From NCBI GenBank assembly GCA_902765855.1, contig CACXBF010000002.1, positions 62,001 through 126,000 of the forward strand: DNA of 64,000 nt, read 5' to 3'. Under the pieces are notes generated by a model. That model was not told where the DNA came from and ran no database searches. It worked only from the letters and a program-made list of their open reading frames with translations. Below are positions 45,221-54,575 of the stretch, piece after piece. How positions within the stretch are numbered: position 1 is the first letter of the stretch; each line of letters starts with the position of its first letter. The stretch comes from an uncultured Ruminococcus sp. (GTDB taxonomy: Bacteria; Bacillota; Clostridia; Oscillospirales; Acutalibacteraceae). The position numbers and the translations under genes were made by a program.

Positions 45221-45805
45221 ATGAGGATACTTGGAATAGACCCAGGCTATGCAATAATCGGTTATGGAATCATAGATTTTTTCGGTGGAAAATATAAGAC
45301 ACTAAGCTATGGTGCGATAACTACAAGCTCCGATACACCGTTTACGAAAAGGCTTGAGCTTATCTATGATGAGCTTGAACTTATTATTGCAAAGACTAAA
45401 CCACAGGTTGCGGCAATAGAAAGGCTTTATTTTCAGAATAACCAAAAGACAGCCATTGATGTTGCACAGGCGAGAGGTGTAATAATGCTTGCCTTACAAA
45501 AAAGCAAACTGCCTGTTTTTGAGTATACCCCACTTCAGATAAAAACAGCCTTAACGGGTTATGGCAGAGCGAAAAAGCCACAAATGATGGAGATTGTAAG
45601 GCGACATCTCGGTTTAAAGGAGGTCCCGAAACCCGATGATACCGCAGATGCACTTGCAGTGGCACTTTGTCACGCACAGTCAGCCGGCACTAAGCTAAAA
45701 ATGCTTTTAAATCAGAGTGGAAACACTCGTGGAACGCTCTATCCACAGGCTGACGCTTCAAAGTCTATTCTCCCGAAAAATTCACCACCGAAAAGAAAAG
45801 GATAA
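45221..45805 (+). CDS. ruvC: Holliday junction resolvase RuvC
   Basis: 194 residues, endonuclease that cuts Holliday junctions. 'RILGIDPGYAIIGYGI' carries the first catalytic Asp (Asp7 region), 'AIERLYFQNNQKTA' the Glu, and 'KPDDTADALAVALCH' the last acidic pair. The ATG at 45221 with GGAGAG 10 nt before it gives the standard N-terminus; an upstream in-frame TTG at 45203 overlaps this site. ruvA follows by 6 nt. Confidence 0.95.
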   Translation: MRILGIDPGYAIIGYGIIDFFGGKYKTLSYGAITTSSDTPFTKRLELIYDELELIIAKTKPQVAAIERLYFQNNQKTAIDVAQARGVIMLALQKSKLPVFEYTPLQIKTALTGYGRAKKPQMMEIVRRHLGLKEVPKPDDTADALAVALCHAQSAGTKLKMLLNQSGNTRGTLYPQADASKSILPKNSPPKRKG

Positions 45806-45811
45806 TTTGAG

Positions 45812-46414
45812 ATGATATATAGCTTATGCGGAACACTTATCCATGCTGAACCTACTTTTGTAGTTATTGAATGTGCGGGCGTTGGTTATAAGTGTTTGAC
45901 AACCTTAAATACACAAAGGCTTTTGCCAAAAATCGGCGAACGCTGTACAATTTATACGCATATGCTCGTCAGAGATGATGCAATAGAGCTTTGCGGTTTT
46001 GCTGGTCAGGAGGAGCTAAATTGCTTTAAGCTGCTTATGTCAATAAGTGGTGTTGGTGCAAGACTTGCACTTGCCTTGCTTTCAGAGCTTCGCCCCGAAC
46101 AAATTGCTATTGCGGTTTCTGGCGGTGATAGTAAAACGCTTACTCGTGCCAATGGTGTAGGAAAAAAGCTTGCCGAGAGAATTATTCTCGAGCTAAAGGA
46201 CAAGCTTAAACTAATTTCGACAACATCTGCAAGTGCTTCATCAGATTTTGTACCTACTCCGCAAGCTGCTCAAGGAAATATACAAAAAGCTGTTGGAGCA
46301 TTGGCAGTTTTGGGATATGCAAGCGATGATGTTTTGCCGTTTATGGCAGGCATAGACCCAGATTTGTCCGTTGAGGAAATCATAAAGCTGACATTAAAAA
46401 AGATTGGTGCGTGA
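45812..46414 (+). CDS. ruvA: Holliday junction branch migration protein RuvA
   Basis: 200 residues. N-terminal OB domain ('MIYSLCGTLIHAEPTFVVIECAG' region), two helix-hairpin-helix motifs ('MSISGVGARLALALLSE' and 'TRANGVGKKLAERIILELKDK') and a C-terminal RuvB-binding three-helix domain. It binds the four-way junction and loads RuvB. The stop TGA at 46412 lies 4 nt before the TTAGCTAA (46419-46426) of a long repeat cluster that separates it from ruvB. Confidence 0.95.
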   Translation: MIYSLCGTLIHAEPTFVVIECAGVGYKCLTTLNTQRLLPKIGERCTIYTHMLVRDDAIELCGFAGQEELNCFKLLMSISGVGARLALALLSELRPEQIAIAVSGGDSKTLTRANGVGKKLAERIILELKDKLKLISTTSASASSDFVPTPQAAQGNIQKAVGALAVLGYASDDVLPFMAGIDPDLSVEEIIKLTLKKIGA

Positions 46415-47135
46415 CCGCTTAGCTAATGCACTTGCGCTAAGACACTTAAAAGTTTCGCTCGAGGCGGCGTGCCGCCGCTGTCAAGACGCGGAATCGCTCG
46501 GTAAACCTCGCTCGTAGTGGGTATGTGAAGTTTACTCACACGGAGAACTAAACTCCCGTTTAGCTAACATACTTATCTTAGATAATTAAAAGTTTTGCTC
46601 AAGCTTTTTCAAAAGCTTGCAGTTTCCAAAGGTAGTCCTTTGGTCGCCGTCCGCAGACGGCGAAAAACTGTTGGGCGAAGCCCAACATTCTTTTGCCCCC
46701 TAAGGGGCGAACAATGTTCGCCCCTTAAATTCTTTTGTTAGCAACATTAGTAAAAAGTGCGGACAAAGTCCGCACTTAGAGAGCAAAGAATGTTAAGGGC
46801 TTCGCCCTTAAAACCCACGAGGGACTCCGTCCCTCGACCCTGCAAGCCTTTAAAAAGGCTTGACCTAAATTTTAAGAGTCTTTAGGAAATCTGTTAGTTA
46901 ATCGGAAGTTAATTGGTAATTTCTTAGACCGCGTCAACAAACTTCCATTGCGAATGTCGAGGTTTTGCTTGCAAAACCGATTCCGCGTCTTGACTGCGGC
47001 GGCTCGCCGCTTAAGGGCTTCGCCCTTAAAACCCACGAGGGACCCCGTCCCTCGACCCTGCAAGCCTTTAAAAAGGCTCGAGCGAAACTTTTGAGTGTCT
47101 TGGGGAAGTTTGATTAGCTAATAATAATTGATAAC
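46415..47135. repeat. Palindromic repeat cluster 12 (between ruvA and ruvB)
   Basis: Longest cluster. Left core end with TTAGCTAA (46419-46463), GGCGGCGTGCCGCC, module A, a second left end (46556-46606), AAGCTTTTTCAAAAGCTT, CCAAAGG..CCTTTGG, CGCCGTCCGCAGACGGCG, TTGGGCGAAGCCCAA, GGGGCGAACAATGTTCGCCCC, GTGCGGACAAAGTCCGCAC, TTAAGGGCTTCGCCCTTAA, GAGGGACTCCGTCCCTC, GCCTTTAAAAAGGC, right end, inverted module with GGTTTTGCTTGCAAAACC, a repeated TTAAGGGCTTCGCCCTTAA/GAGGGACCCCGTCCCTC pair, and a final right end with TTAGCTAA (47076-47130). Confidence 0.9.
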
Positions 47136-47172
47136 AACTTATTCCGAATAAATAATTTAGAGGAAAACACAA

Positions 47173-48213
47173 ATGGAAGATTTTGATTTTGAAAATAGAA
47201 TATTAGACCCCTCAGAGATAGCCTTGGATAACGAGGGCGAGAATCCTCTCCGCCCAAGAACTATGAACGACTATATCGGTCAGGAAAAGGTCAAGGAAAA
47301 TCTTTCGATTTTTATAGAGGCTGCAAAACGCAGACGAGAAACTCTCGACCATGTTCTCTTATACGGTCCTCCGGGACTTGGTAAGACAACTCTCGCAGGA
47401 ATCATAGCAAATGAAATGAATGTAAATCTTAGAATTACAAGCGGTCCTGCAATCGAGAAACCCGGCGATTTGGCGGCATTGCTAACGAATCTTAATGAGG
47501 GCGATGTACTTTTCATAGACGAAATTCACCGCATTTCCCGTGCGGTAGAGGAAGTTCTCTATCCTTCGATGGAGGACTTTGCGATTGATATTATAACAGG
47601 CAAGGGACAGATGGCAGCATCATATCATCTCCCATTGCCGAAATTTACGCTTGTTGGTGCGACAACCCGTGCCGGACAGCTTACAGCACCACTTCGTGAC
47701 CGTTTTGGTGTTGTGCTAAGACTTGAACTCTATACTCCAGAAGAACTCGCACGAATCATAACAAGAAGTGCGTCAATTCTTGGAATAGAAATTGAAACAG
47801 ACGGAGCATTAGAGATAGCCTCACGCTCAAGAGGTACACCGAGAATAGCTAATAGGCTTTTAAAGCGTGTGCGTGATTTTGCGGAAGTTATTTCAAATGG
47901 TGTGATAACCTGCGAAACAGCACAGATTGCTCTTGATAAGCTTGAGATTGACGAACTGGGACTTGATGCAAATGACCGCAGAATGTTAGAGGCACTTATC
48001 AAGTTTTATCGTGGAGGTCCTGTCGGACTTGAAACCCTTGCCGCCGCAATCGGTGAGGAAGCGGTAACAATAGAAGATGTTTACGAACCATACCTTATGC
48101 AGATAGGATTTTTGAACAGAACTCCGAGAGGTCGCTGTATAACTCGTGCGGCTTGTCAGCATTTAGGCTATGATATTCCTAATGTACAGGACGCACAAAT
48201 ATCGTTTGATTAA
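47173..48213 (+). CDS. ruvB: Holliday junction ATP-dependent helicase RuvB
   Basis: 346 residues, AAA+ motor of branch migration. '[22 protein letters not shown]', Walker [10 protein letters not shown] (~residues 61-69), Walker B '[11 protein letters not shown]', '[18 protein letters not shown]' and the C-terminal winged helix ('[12 protein letters not shown]') are all present. RBS AGAGGA. Separated from ruvCA by a 758-bp gap filled by repeats, so it probably needs its own promoter. Confidence 0.96.
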   Translation: MEDFDFENRILDPSEIALDNEGENPLRPRTMNDYIGQEKVKENLSIFIEAAKRRRETLDHVLLYGPPGLGKTTLAGIIANEMNVNLRITSGPAIEKPGDLAALLTNLNEGDVLFIDEIHRISRAVEEVLYPSMEDFAIDIITGKGQMAASYHLPLPKFTLVGATTRAGQLTAPLRDRFGVVLRLELYTPEELARIITRSASILGIEIETDGALEIASRSRGTPRIANRLLKRVRDFAEVISNGVITCETAQIALDKLEIDELGLDANDRRMLEALIKFYRGGPVGLETLAAAIGEEAVTIEDVYEPYLMQIGFLNRTPRGRCITRAACQHLGYDIPNVQDAQISFD

Positions 48214-48240
48214 GTATATTCCGTAATAGGAGGAAAACTT

Positions 48241-48582
48241 ATGGCAACTAATCAATTCAGAGTGAATCTTTTTCCGAAAGATGCGGCTAATTATATTTAT
48301 GATTATGTTGTAAATGGAAGTATAACAGGAACTTTGATTGATAATTACACCGTCTATGAAAGTAACGGTGTAGCTTGTATGGTTATGGTCTTTGAAAAAC
48401 ATTATTACAGAGCCGGCAACAGACTTACTCTTACAGTTGTTATTGATAATCTTAATGGCGTAACAAATGTAAGGTCTATTGGTGGCGGTGGTGGAGAGGG
48501 AATTTTCTCTTTCGACTGGGGAGCATCTGAAAGTTTTTCAAATTGTGCAAGAAAAGCACTTGAAGCTTATATTATAAGATAA
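48241..48582 (+). CDS. DUF6054-like small protein
   Basis: 113 residues with strand-rich pattern: an N-terminal helix ('KDAANYIYDYVVNGSITGTL'), then strands 'GVACMVMVFEKHYYRAGNRLTLTVVIDNLNGVTNVRSI', a Gly-rich turn (GGGGGEG) and a C-terminal amphipathic segment ('SFSNCARKALEAYII'). It resembles the DUF6054 family from memory; no function known. No signal peptide. Located 27 nt after ruvB with RBS AGGAGGA; a 9-bp hairpin follows its stop. Confidence 0.65.
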   Translation: MATNQFRVNLFPKDAANYIYDYVVNGSITGTLIDNYTVYESNGVACMVMVFEKHYYRAGNRLTLTVVIDNLNGVTNVRSIGGGGGEGIFSFDWGASESFSNCARKALEAYIIR

Positions 48583-48586
48583 TAAC

Positions 48587-48610
48587 TCTTTGCCAGAAAA
48601 TTGGCAAAGA
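48587..48610 (+). promoter_or_regulatory. Hairpin between DUF6054-like gene and glmM
   Basis: TCTTTGCCA (48587-48595) pairs with TGGCAAAGA (48602-48610) over a 6-nt loop. No T tract follows (ACTTAAAT), so termination is doubtful; it may separate the two messages by processing. Confidence 0.45.
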
Positions 48611-48646
48611 ACTTAAATATATTTATTAAGAGGAGATTTATATATA

Positions 48647-49999
48647 ATGGGCAGATTATTTGGTACAGACGGTGCAAGAGGTGTAGCAAACTCAGAACTT
48701 ACCTGTGAGCTTGCAATGAATATCGGTAAGGCGGCAGCAATGGTTCTGACAGACAGTAAGGATAAGCACCCGAAAATCCTCATAGGAAAGGATACAAGAA
48801 TTTCTTCTGATATGCTCGAAAATGCCCTTGTCGCAGGACTTTGCTCAGTCGGAGCAGATGTTATATTGCTTGGCGTTGTTCCTACGCCAGCGGTTGCATA
48901 TCTTGTAAGAAAGTATAATGCCGATGCAGGAATTATGATTTCAGCATCACACAATCCTTTTGAATTTAACGGAATTAAGATTTTCAGTGGAAGTGGCTAT
49001 AAACTTCCTGACGCTTTAGAAAACGAAATAGAGGCTATCGTACTTGACAGAAGTGAGCCTTATCCTTGCCCAACACACGACGGTATAGGCTCTGTTACCT
49101 GTTCTGAAAAAGGTGCTGAGGATTATATCGAGCATATAAAGTCCACAATTTCCGATTCTCTTTCTGGTATGAAAATTGCATTTGATTGCTCGAATGGTTC
49201 AGCGTCAAGAACAGCGAAAAAGCTTTTCACAGATTTAGGCATAGATTGCGTTATGCTCAATGATACCCCAGACGGCAAGAACATAAACGATAAGTGCGGT
49301 TCAACTCATATGGAAAAGCTCGCTGAGTATGTAAAAACTCATAACGACATTGATGCAGGTATTGCGTTTGATGGTGATGCCGATAGATGCCTTGCAGTTG
49401 ATGAAAACGGCGAAATTCTTGACGGCGATTTTATTATGACAATCTGTGCAATGGATATGCGTTCAAGAGGTACTCTTGCAAAAGAAACTATGGTCGGAAC
49501 AGTTATGGCAAATATGGGCGTAAACCGTTTCTGTGCAGATAATAATATTGGTTTTGTCGCAACAAGTGTTGGCGATAGATATGTTCTTGAGGAAATGCTC
49601 GCAAAAGGCTATAATCTCGGCGGAGAACAATCAGGTCATGTTATATTCCTCGATTACGGTACAACTGGTGATGGTCAGCTTACTGCGGCACAGCTTTTGA
49701 GCATTGTAAACCGCAGAAATGCAAAGCTTTCAAATGTTCGTCATGTTATGAAGAAGTATCCACAGGTACTTATAAATATTAAGGTTTCACCTGAGGGCAG
49801 GGCAAAATTTGCCACAGATTCAGATATTGCAGAGAAGATAGACAGCGTTAAGAATATTCTTGGTGAGAGCGGAAGAATACTTGTAAGAGTTTCTGGTACA
49901 GAACCGCTCGTAAGAGTTATGCTTGAGGGCGAATCTGAGGAGCAAATCCAAAAGCTTGCCCAAGAAACAGCCGACCTTATCAAAAAACGCCTTAGCTAA
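48647..49999 (+). CDS. glmM: Phosphoglucosamine mutase
   Basis: 450 residues. Converts GlcN-6-P to GlcN-1-P for UDP-GlcNAc and cell-wall synthesis. 'LFGTDGARGVANSE', the active serine loop 'MISASHNPFEFNG' (phosphoserine Ser101), the metal loop 'FDGDADRCLAVDE' and the sugar-binding 'GGEQSGHVIF' all match GlmM. The stop codon TAA is the last three bases of a TTAGCTAA (49992-49999) that begins repeat cluster 13. Confidence 0.96.
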   Translation: MGRLFGTDGARGVANSELTCELAMNIGKAAAMVLTDSKDKHPKILIGKDTRISSDMLENALVAGLCSVGADVILLGVVPTPAVAYLVRKYNADAGIMISASHNPFEFNGIKIFSGSGYKLPDALENEIEAIVLDRSEPYPCPTHDGIGSVTCSEKGAEDYIEHIKSTISDSLSGMKIAFDCSNGSASRTAKKLFTDLGIDCVMLNDTPDGKNINDKCGSTHMEKLAEYVKTHNDIDAGIAFDGDADRCLAVDENGEILDGDFIMTICAMDMRSRGTLAKETMVGTVMANMGVNRFCADNNIGFVATSVGDRYVLEEMLAKGYNLGGEQSGHVIFLDYGTTGDGQLTAAQLLSIVNRRNAKLSNVRHVMKKYPQVLINIKVSPEGRAKFATDSDIAEKIDSVKNILGESGRILVRVSGTEPLVRVMLEGESEEQIQKLAQETADLIKKRLS

Positions 50000-50380
50000 G
50001 GAATTTTCCCCAAGACACTTAAAAGTTTCGCTCGAGCCTTTTTAAAGGCTCGCAGTTTCCAAAGGTAGTCACCTACGGCAGAGCCTTTGGTCGCTCTCCG
50101 CAGAGAGCGAAACACTTTATACTTCTCTAAGCGCAGGAGGGTAGAAAAACATCTCGCAGGGGGTTCCCTGTAGAACTAATGTTGCTGACAAGAGAAATTT
50201 AAGCGGTGGACAAAGTCCACCGCTTTAGGAGCAAAAAATGTTAAGGGCGTTGCCCTTAAGCGGCGAGCCGCCGCACCCAAGATGCGAAATCGGTTTTGCA
50301 AGCAAAACCTCGACATTCGTAAGGAAATTTTATTCACGCGGCGGAAGTAACTACCGAATACACTTCCCCAATATGGAGGT
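49992..50380. repeat. Palindromic repeat cluster 13
   Basis: TTAGCTAA overlaps the last codons of glmM. Then left core end (50005-50040), GCCTTTTTAAAGGC, CCAAAGGTAGTCACCTACGG..CCTTTGG, CGCTCTCCGCAGAGAGCG, a truncated GGGTTCCCTG piece, GCGGTGGACAAAGTCCACCGC, TTAAGGGCGTTGCCCTTAA, GCGGCGAGCCGCCGC and CGGTTTTGCAAGCAAAACC, ending in a module-A fragment (TTATTCACGCGGCGGAAG) just before the methyltransferase RBS. No clear right core end, so probably truncated. Confidence 0.88.
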
Positions 50381-50385
50381 ATATA

Positions 50386-51246
50386 ATGAGAGAAGCACAA
50401 TGGAAAGATTATGAGCTTATAGATTGCTCTTGTGGAGAAAGACTTGAAAGATGGGGCGATATTATCCTTATTCGTCCTGACCCTCAGGTCATCTTCAATA
50501 CTGAAAAAACAAATCCGCTTTGGCGACAGGCACACGCAAGATACCACCGCTCAAATACCGGCGGTGGTGCGTGGCAAACCTATAAGCCTATCCCAAAGCA
50601 ATGGGAGATTAAATATAAAAGCCTTATTTTCGGCATAAAACCTATGGGTTTTAAGCATACAGGTATTTTCCCCGAACAGGCTGTAAACTGGGATTTTGCT
50701 ATAAATAAAATCAAATCTGCCAAAAGACCTGTAAAAATTCTGAATATGTTTGCATATACCGGTGCGGCAACTCTTGCTTGCCTTTCGGCTGGTGCGTCCG
50801 TATGCCATGTTGACGCATCTAAGGGTATGGTACAGTGGGCAAAGGAAAATGCTGTGAAAAGTGGTCTTGCGGACAAGCCTGTTCGTTGGCTTGTTGATGA
50901 TTGCGTTAAATTTGTACAGCGTGAGCAAAGGCGTGGAAATAAATATGACGGCATAATTATGGACCCTCCAAGCTATGGCAGAGGTCCGGGCGGAGAGGTA
51001 TGGAAGCTCGAGGAACAGCTTTATTCTCTTGTTGAGCTTTGTATGCCGATTCTGAGTGACGATGCACTTTTCTTTATCCTCAATTCATATACAACAGGTC
51101 TTTCACCTGCGGTTATGGAATATCTTCTCGGTGTAATGCTTAAAAAGCGTTTTGGCGGTAAGGTTTCAAGCTCGGAAATCGGACTTCATGTCACAGAATC
51201 AGGTATGACACTTCCTTGCGGAAGTACAGCTATCTGGGAAAAGTAA
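50386..51246 (+). CDS. Class I SAM-dependent rRNA methyltransferase (RlmI-like)
   Basis: 286 residues. SAM-binding 'LNMFAYTGAATLACLSAGASVCHVD' around residues 118-142, 'DGIIMDPPSYGRGPGGEVW' (DPPxxG catalytic motif) around 187-205 and 'LNSYTTGLSP' later match the RlmI/RlmK-type cytosolic methyltransferase family (PF10672). It is shorter than RlmI, without a recognisable PUA domain. Target base is not known. RBS ATGGAGGTAT; only 3 nt separate it from ecfA1, so it may lead the ECF operon. Confidence 0.82.
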   Translation: MREAQWKDYELIDCSCGERLERWGDIILIRPDPQVIFNTEKTNPLWRQAHARYHRSNTGGGAWQTYKPIPKQWEIKYKSLIFGIKPMGFKHTGIFPEQAVNWDFAINKIKSAKRPVKILNMFAYTGAATLACLSAGASVCHVDASKGMVQWAKENAVKSGLADKPVRWLVDDCVKFVQREQRRGNKYDGIIMDPPSYGRGPGGEVWKLEEQLYSLVELCMPILSDDALFFILNSYTTGLSPAVMEYLLGVMLKKRFGGKVSSSEIGLHVTESGMTLPCGSTAIWEK

Positions 51247-51249
51247 GTT

Positions 51250-52110
51250 ATGAATAAGCTTATCGAAGTAAAAAATGTTTTTTATAAATATCCTGCCGAT
51301 GAGGAAGACACCGAAAAGAAACAGCCAGATGTTTTAAGGGGAGTTTCACTTGATGTAGGCGAGGGAGAATTTATTGCCATTCTCGGACACAATGGTTCGG
51401 GAAAATCCACGCTTGCAAGAATGTTGAACGGACTTATACTTCCCGATAATGGAACTGTACTTGTAGACGGAATGGACACCGCAGACGATGAACATATCTT
51501 TGATATACGGAGCAGAGTTGGACTTGTCTTGCAAAATCCCGATAACCAGCTTGTGACTAGTATTGTTGAAGAAGATGTAGCCTTTGCACCTGAAAATCTT
51601 GGCATAAAGCCAAAGGAAATACGCAGGCGTGTTGATGAGGCTTTGAGGGCGGTTGATATGTATGAGCATAGAAGAAGTGCCGTACACAAGCTTTCGGGCG
51701 GTCAGAAACAGAGAGTTGCCATTGCAGGTATTCTTGCAATGGAGCCTAAGTGCATTGTGCTTGATGAACCGACAGCAATGCTCGACCCAAAGGGCAGAGC
51801 GGAAGTTCTTGAGGCTGTCACAAAGCTAAGAGCCGAGCAGGGAATAAGCATAGTTCTTATAACGCACTATATGCAGGAAGCAACTCTTGCGGATAGAATA
51901 ATCGTTATGGATAGCGGAGAAATTCTCGCACAGGGTACGCCTAAAGAGGTATTTTCCGAAACAGAGCTTTTGCTTTCGCATAGTCTTTCTGTTCCGCAAA
52001 GCAGCGAGTTGATTTATAAATTAAAAAAGGCTGGCTTTGAACTTCCAAACGGAATTGTTTCCGATGATGAATGTGTCGATGCGTTGGTTAAGCTGATTAA
52101 GGGAGTGTAA
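51250..52110 (+). CDS. ecfA1: ECF transporter energizing ATPase EcfA1
   Basis: 286 residues. Walker A GHNGSGKST (~residues 46-54), Q-loop 'LVLQNPDNQLVTSIVEEDVAFAPENLG' typical of EcfA1, signature LSGGQKQR, Walker B 'CIVLDEPTAMLDP' and H-loop 'VLITHYMQEA'. With EcfA2 and EcfT it powers vitamin-specific S components across the plasma membrane. No S component is encoded here, so this is a shared group II module. 1 nt before ecfA2. Confidence 0.93.
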   Translation: MNKLIEVKNVFYKYPADEEDTEKKQPDVLRGVSLDVGEGEFIAILGHNGSGKSTLARMLNGLILPDNGTVLVDGMDTADDEHIFDIRSRVGLVLQNPDNQLVTSIVEEDVAFAPENLGIKPKEIRRRVDEALRAVDMYEHRRSAVHKLSGGQKQRVAIAGILAMEPKCIVLDEPTAMLDPKGRAEVLEAVTKLRAEQGISIVLITHYMQEATLADRIIVMDSGEILAQGTPKEVFSETELLLSHSLSVPQSSELIYKLKKAGFELPNGIVSDDECVDALVKLIKGV

Positions 52111-52111
52111 A

Positions 52112-52972
52112 ATGTCATTACTCGAAGTTAAAAATCTTACCTTTGAATACGGAACGGGCAAATTCAGAAATCCCGCACTTAATGATGTCCGCTTTTCGCT
52201 CGAAAAGGGAGAAATTCTCTCTATAATCGGTCATACAGGTTCTGGAAAATCCACTCTCGTTCAAACTCTCAACGGTTTGCTAAAGCCAAAGTCAGGCACA
52301 GTTTGTCTTGACGGCGAGAATATTTTCAGCAGTTCTGAGCTTTTGAAAAAAGCAAGATTCAGAGTGGGACTTGTATTTCAATATCCTGAATATCAGCTTT
52401 TCGAGGAAAGCGTTTTCAAGGATATTTCGTTCGGCCCTAAGAATATGGGACTTGATAATGAAGAAATCGACAGGAGAGTTTTTGAGGCATCGAGCTTTGT
52501 AGGTTTGCGTGGTGAACTTTTGGATAAATCGCCGTTTGAGCTTTCCGGCGGTGAAAAGAGGAGAACAGCCATTGCAGGTATTCTTGCAATGGAACCTGAA
52601 ATCCTTATTCTTGATGAACCGACCGCAGGTCTTGACCCGGGAAGTGGCAGAAATCTTATAGAAAATCTCATAAAATTAAGAGATAAAAAAGGCACAACAA
52701 TACTTATCGTTTCTCATAGTATGGAAAATACCGCAAGAATTTCTGATAAAATTATGGTTATGAATGCAGGAAGGTGCGAGATATTCGGCACACCAAAAGA
52801 AATTTTCTCACAAGAGAAAAGACTTTCCGAACTTTCTCTTGGTATACCACAGATAACCCGTATAATGAAAAGCTTAAAACAAAGAGGCTGTGCCGTTCGT
52901 GATGATATCCTTACAGTTGATGAGGCTGTCGCTGAGCTTGTGAGTTTACTTTCAAAGGGGGAAAGCTTATGA
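52112..52972 (+). CDS. ecfA2: ECF transporter energizing ATPase EcfA2
   Basis: 286 residues. Walker A GHTGSGKST (~residues 38-46), Q-loop 'GLVFQYPEYQLFEESVFKDISFGPKNMG' diagnostic of EcfA2, signature LSGGEKRR, Walker B 'ILILDEPTAGLDP' and 'LIVSHSME'. Heterodimer partner of EcfA1. Its 3' end overlaps ecfT by 4 nt. Confidence 0.93.
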   Translation: MSLLEVKNLTFEYGTGKFRNPALNDVRFSLEKGEILSIIGHTGSGKSTLVQTLNGLLKPKSGTVCLDGENIFSSSELLKKARFRVGLVFQYPEYQLFEESVFKDISFGPKNMGLDNEEIDRRVFEASSFVGLRGELLDKSPFELSGGEKRRTAIAGILAMEPEILILDEPTAGLDPGSGRNLIENLIKLRDKKGTTILIVSHSMENTARISDKIMVMNAGRCEIFGTPKEIFSQEKRLSELSLGIPQITRIMKSLKQRGCAVRDDILTVDEAVAELVSLLSKGESL

Positions 52973-53781
52973 GTGATATTACGATAGGACAATATGTAGA
53001 GGGCAGGTCGCTTATACACCGCCTTGATGTAAGGGTGAAGCTGATTCTTATGCTTTGCGGTATAACCTTTGTATTTGTAGCCGGAAATTACTTTTCAATG
53101 GCACTTATAACAGCTTTTACGATTTTTATAATGCTACTTACGGGCATAAGTCTTTTCAAATATATAAAAAGCATAAAAGCCGTTATTGTTATAGTTCTTT
53201 TCACAGCAATTCTGAATCTTTTTTATGGCAGTGGAGAACCGATATTCAAATGGGGCTTTATGGAGATAACTAAGGCAGGCATAAATAATGCTGTCTTTGT
53301 TGCTGCAAGAGTCATACTTGTAGTGCTTATGAGTGGAGTTCTTACCTTTACGACCTCTCCGACAGACCTCACAGACGGTTTGGAAAGAATAATGAAACCG
53401 CTGAAAATCTTCCATATAAAAATACACGAAATCGCTATGATGATGTCTATTGCACTGCGATTTATACCTACTCTTTTTGATGAATTCAATAAGATAAGCA
53501 ATGCACAGAAATCAAGGGGTGCTGACCTTGAGAGCGGTAACTTTATTGCAAGGATTAAGGCTTTTGTTCCTATACTTATTCCGCTTTTTATATCGTCATT
53601 CCGCAGAGCAAACGATCTTGCTACTGCTATGGAGTGCCGTTGCTATAACGGCGGTGACGGCAGAACACGAATGAAGGTTCTGAAAATAAAGCCGAGAGAT
53701 ATTATCGCATTAAGCGTTTCAGTATTAGTATTTGTTGGGGTGATACTTTGCAATGTATTCCTACCATCTCCAGTGAGATGA
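52969..53781 (+). CDS. ecfT: ECF transporter transmembrane component EcfT
   Basis: 270 residues with several transmembrane helices. 'IHRLDVRVKLILM' near the N-terminus and the coupling-helix motifs 'AQKSRGADLES' and 'RRANDLATAMECRCYNGG' (the Ala-Arg-Gly type contacts) identify EcfT, the scaffold between the ATPases and the S component. Overlaps ecfA2 and truA by 4 nt each, giving a tightly coupled operon. Confidence 0.94.
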   Translation: MSDITIGQYVEGRSLIHRLDVRVKLILMLCGITFVFVAGNYFSMALITAFTIFIMLLTGISLFKYIKSIKAVIVIVLFTAILNLFYGSGEPIFKWGFMEITKAGINNAVFVAARVILVVLMSGVLTFTTSPTDLTDGLERIMKPLKIFHIKIHEIAMMMSIALRFIPTLFDEFNKISNAQKSRGADLESGNFIARIKAFVPILIPLFISSFRRANDLATAMECRCYNGGDGRTRMKVLKIKPRDIIALSVSVLVFVGVILCNVFLPSPVR

Positions 53782-54575
53782 AGAATATTCTTGTTTCAAT
53801 TTCATATGACGGCAGTGCCTTTCATGGTTGGCAAATCCAGAAAAACGCTGTCACTGTTCAAGAGGAATTTCAGAAAGCTTTATATAAGGTTATCGGAGAG
53901 CGTGTCGATATAAAAGGCTCAAGTCGTACAGATTCAGGCGTTCACGCATATGAATATTGTATAAGCTTTAAGACTACACATTCTATTCCGCCAGAAAGGC
54001 TTGTAGCCGCACTTAATACCTATCTTCCAAAGACCATAGCCGCTAAAAAGGCTTGTTATGTTCCGGAAGATTTTCACGCACGATATTCCTCACTTGGTAA
54101 GGAGTATGTCTATAAGATATATAATGCGAAAATTCGTGACCCGTTTCTTGAGGGCTACGCCTTGCATTATTGGTATCCGCTCGATGAAAAGGTTCTTGAT
54201 AAGGCGGCAAAGGATTTTATCGGCTATCACGATTTCACATCTTTCTGTACGCTCGATTCAAGAGAAATCGGAGATTTTCGCCGTACAGTGCGTAATGCGT
54301 CAGTAACTCGTGACGGCGATATGGTATATTTTACAGTAGAGGCTGACGGCTTTCTGTATAATATGGTTCGCATAATGGTAGGTACTCTCTTGCGAATAGC
54401 ACAGGGTAAATTTCCGCCTGATAGCATACCGGAAATCATACAAGCAAAAGACCGTCACAAAGCTGGTCCTACCGCACCGCCGGAGGGCTTGTATCTTAAT
54501 CATGTAATATATGAAGCTGTGCGTGACCGCACAGGACAAGACGCTGTGCGTGACCGCACAGGACAAGACGCGTAA
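53778..54575 (+). CDS. truA: tRNA pseudouridine synthase A with repeat-encoded C-terminal extension
   Basis: 265 residues. Makes pseudouridine 38-40 in tRNA anticodon stems. 'ISYDGSAFHGWQIQ', catalytic Asp in 'GSSRTDSGVHA', 'FTVEADGFLYNMVRIMVGTLL' and 'PPEGLYLNHVIYE' are family landmarks. ATG at 53778 overlaps the ecfT stop (ATGA). After 'LNHVIYE', where TruA normally ends, the protein continues with two copies of AVRDRTGQD plus Ala, encoded by a tandem 27-bp segment of the intergenic repeat (GTGCGTGACCGCAC...). The tail is probably a non-functional readthrough into the repeat. Confidence 0.93.
   Translation: MKNILVSISYDGSAFHGWQIQKNAVTVQEEFQKALYKVIGERVDIKGSSRTDSGVHAYEYCISFKTTHSIPPERLVAALNTYLPKTIAAKKACYVPEDFHARYSSLGKEYVYKIYNAKIRDPFLEGYALHYWYPLDEKVLDKAAKDFIGYHDFTSFCTLDSREIGDFRRTVRNASVTRDGDMVYFTVEADGFLYNMVRIMVGTLLRIAQGKFPPDSIPEIIQAKDRHKAGPTAPPEGLYLNHVIYEAVRDRTGQDAVRDRTGQDA

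Noticed and set aside
53748-53777. Upstream in-frame start for truA
   Set aside because: It lies within ecfT and lacks an RBS; the ATG at 53778 overlaps the ecfT stop in the usual ATGA coupling and begins the TruA homology.
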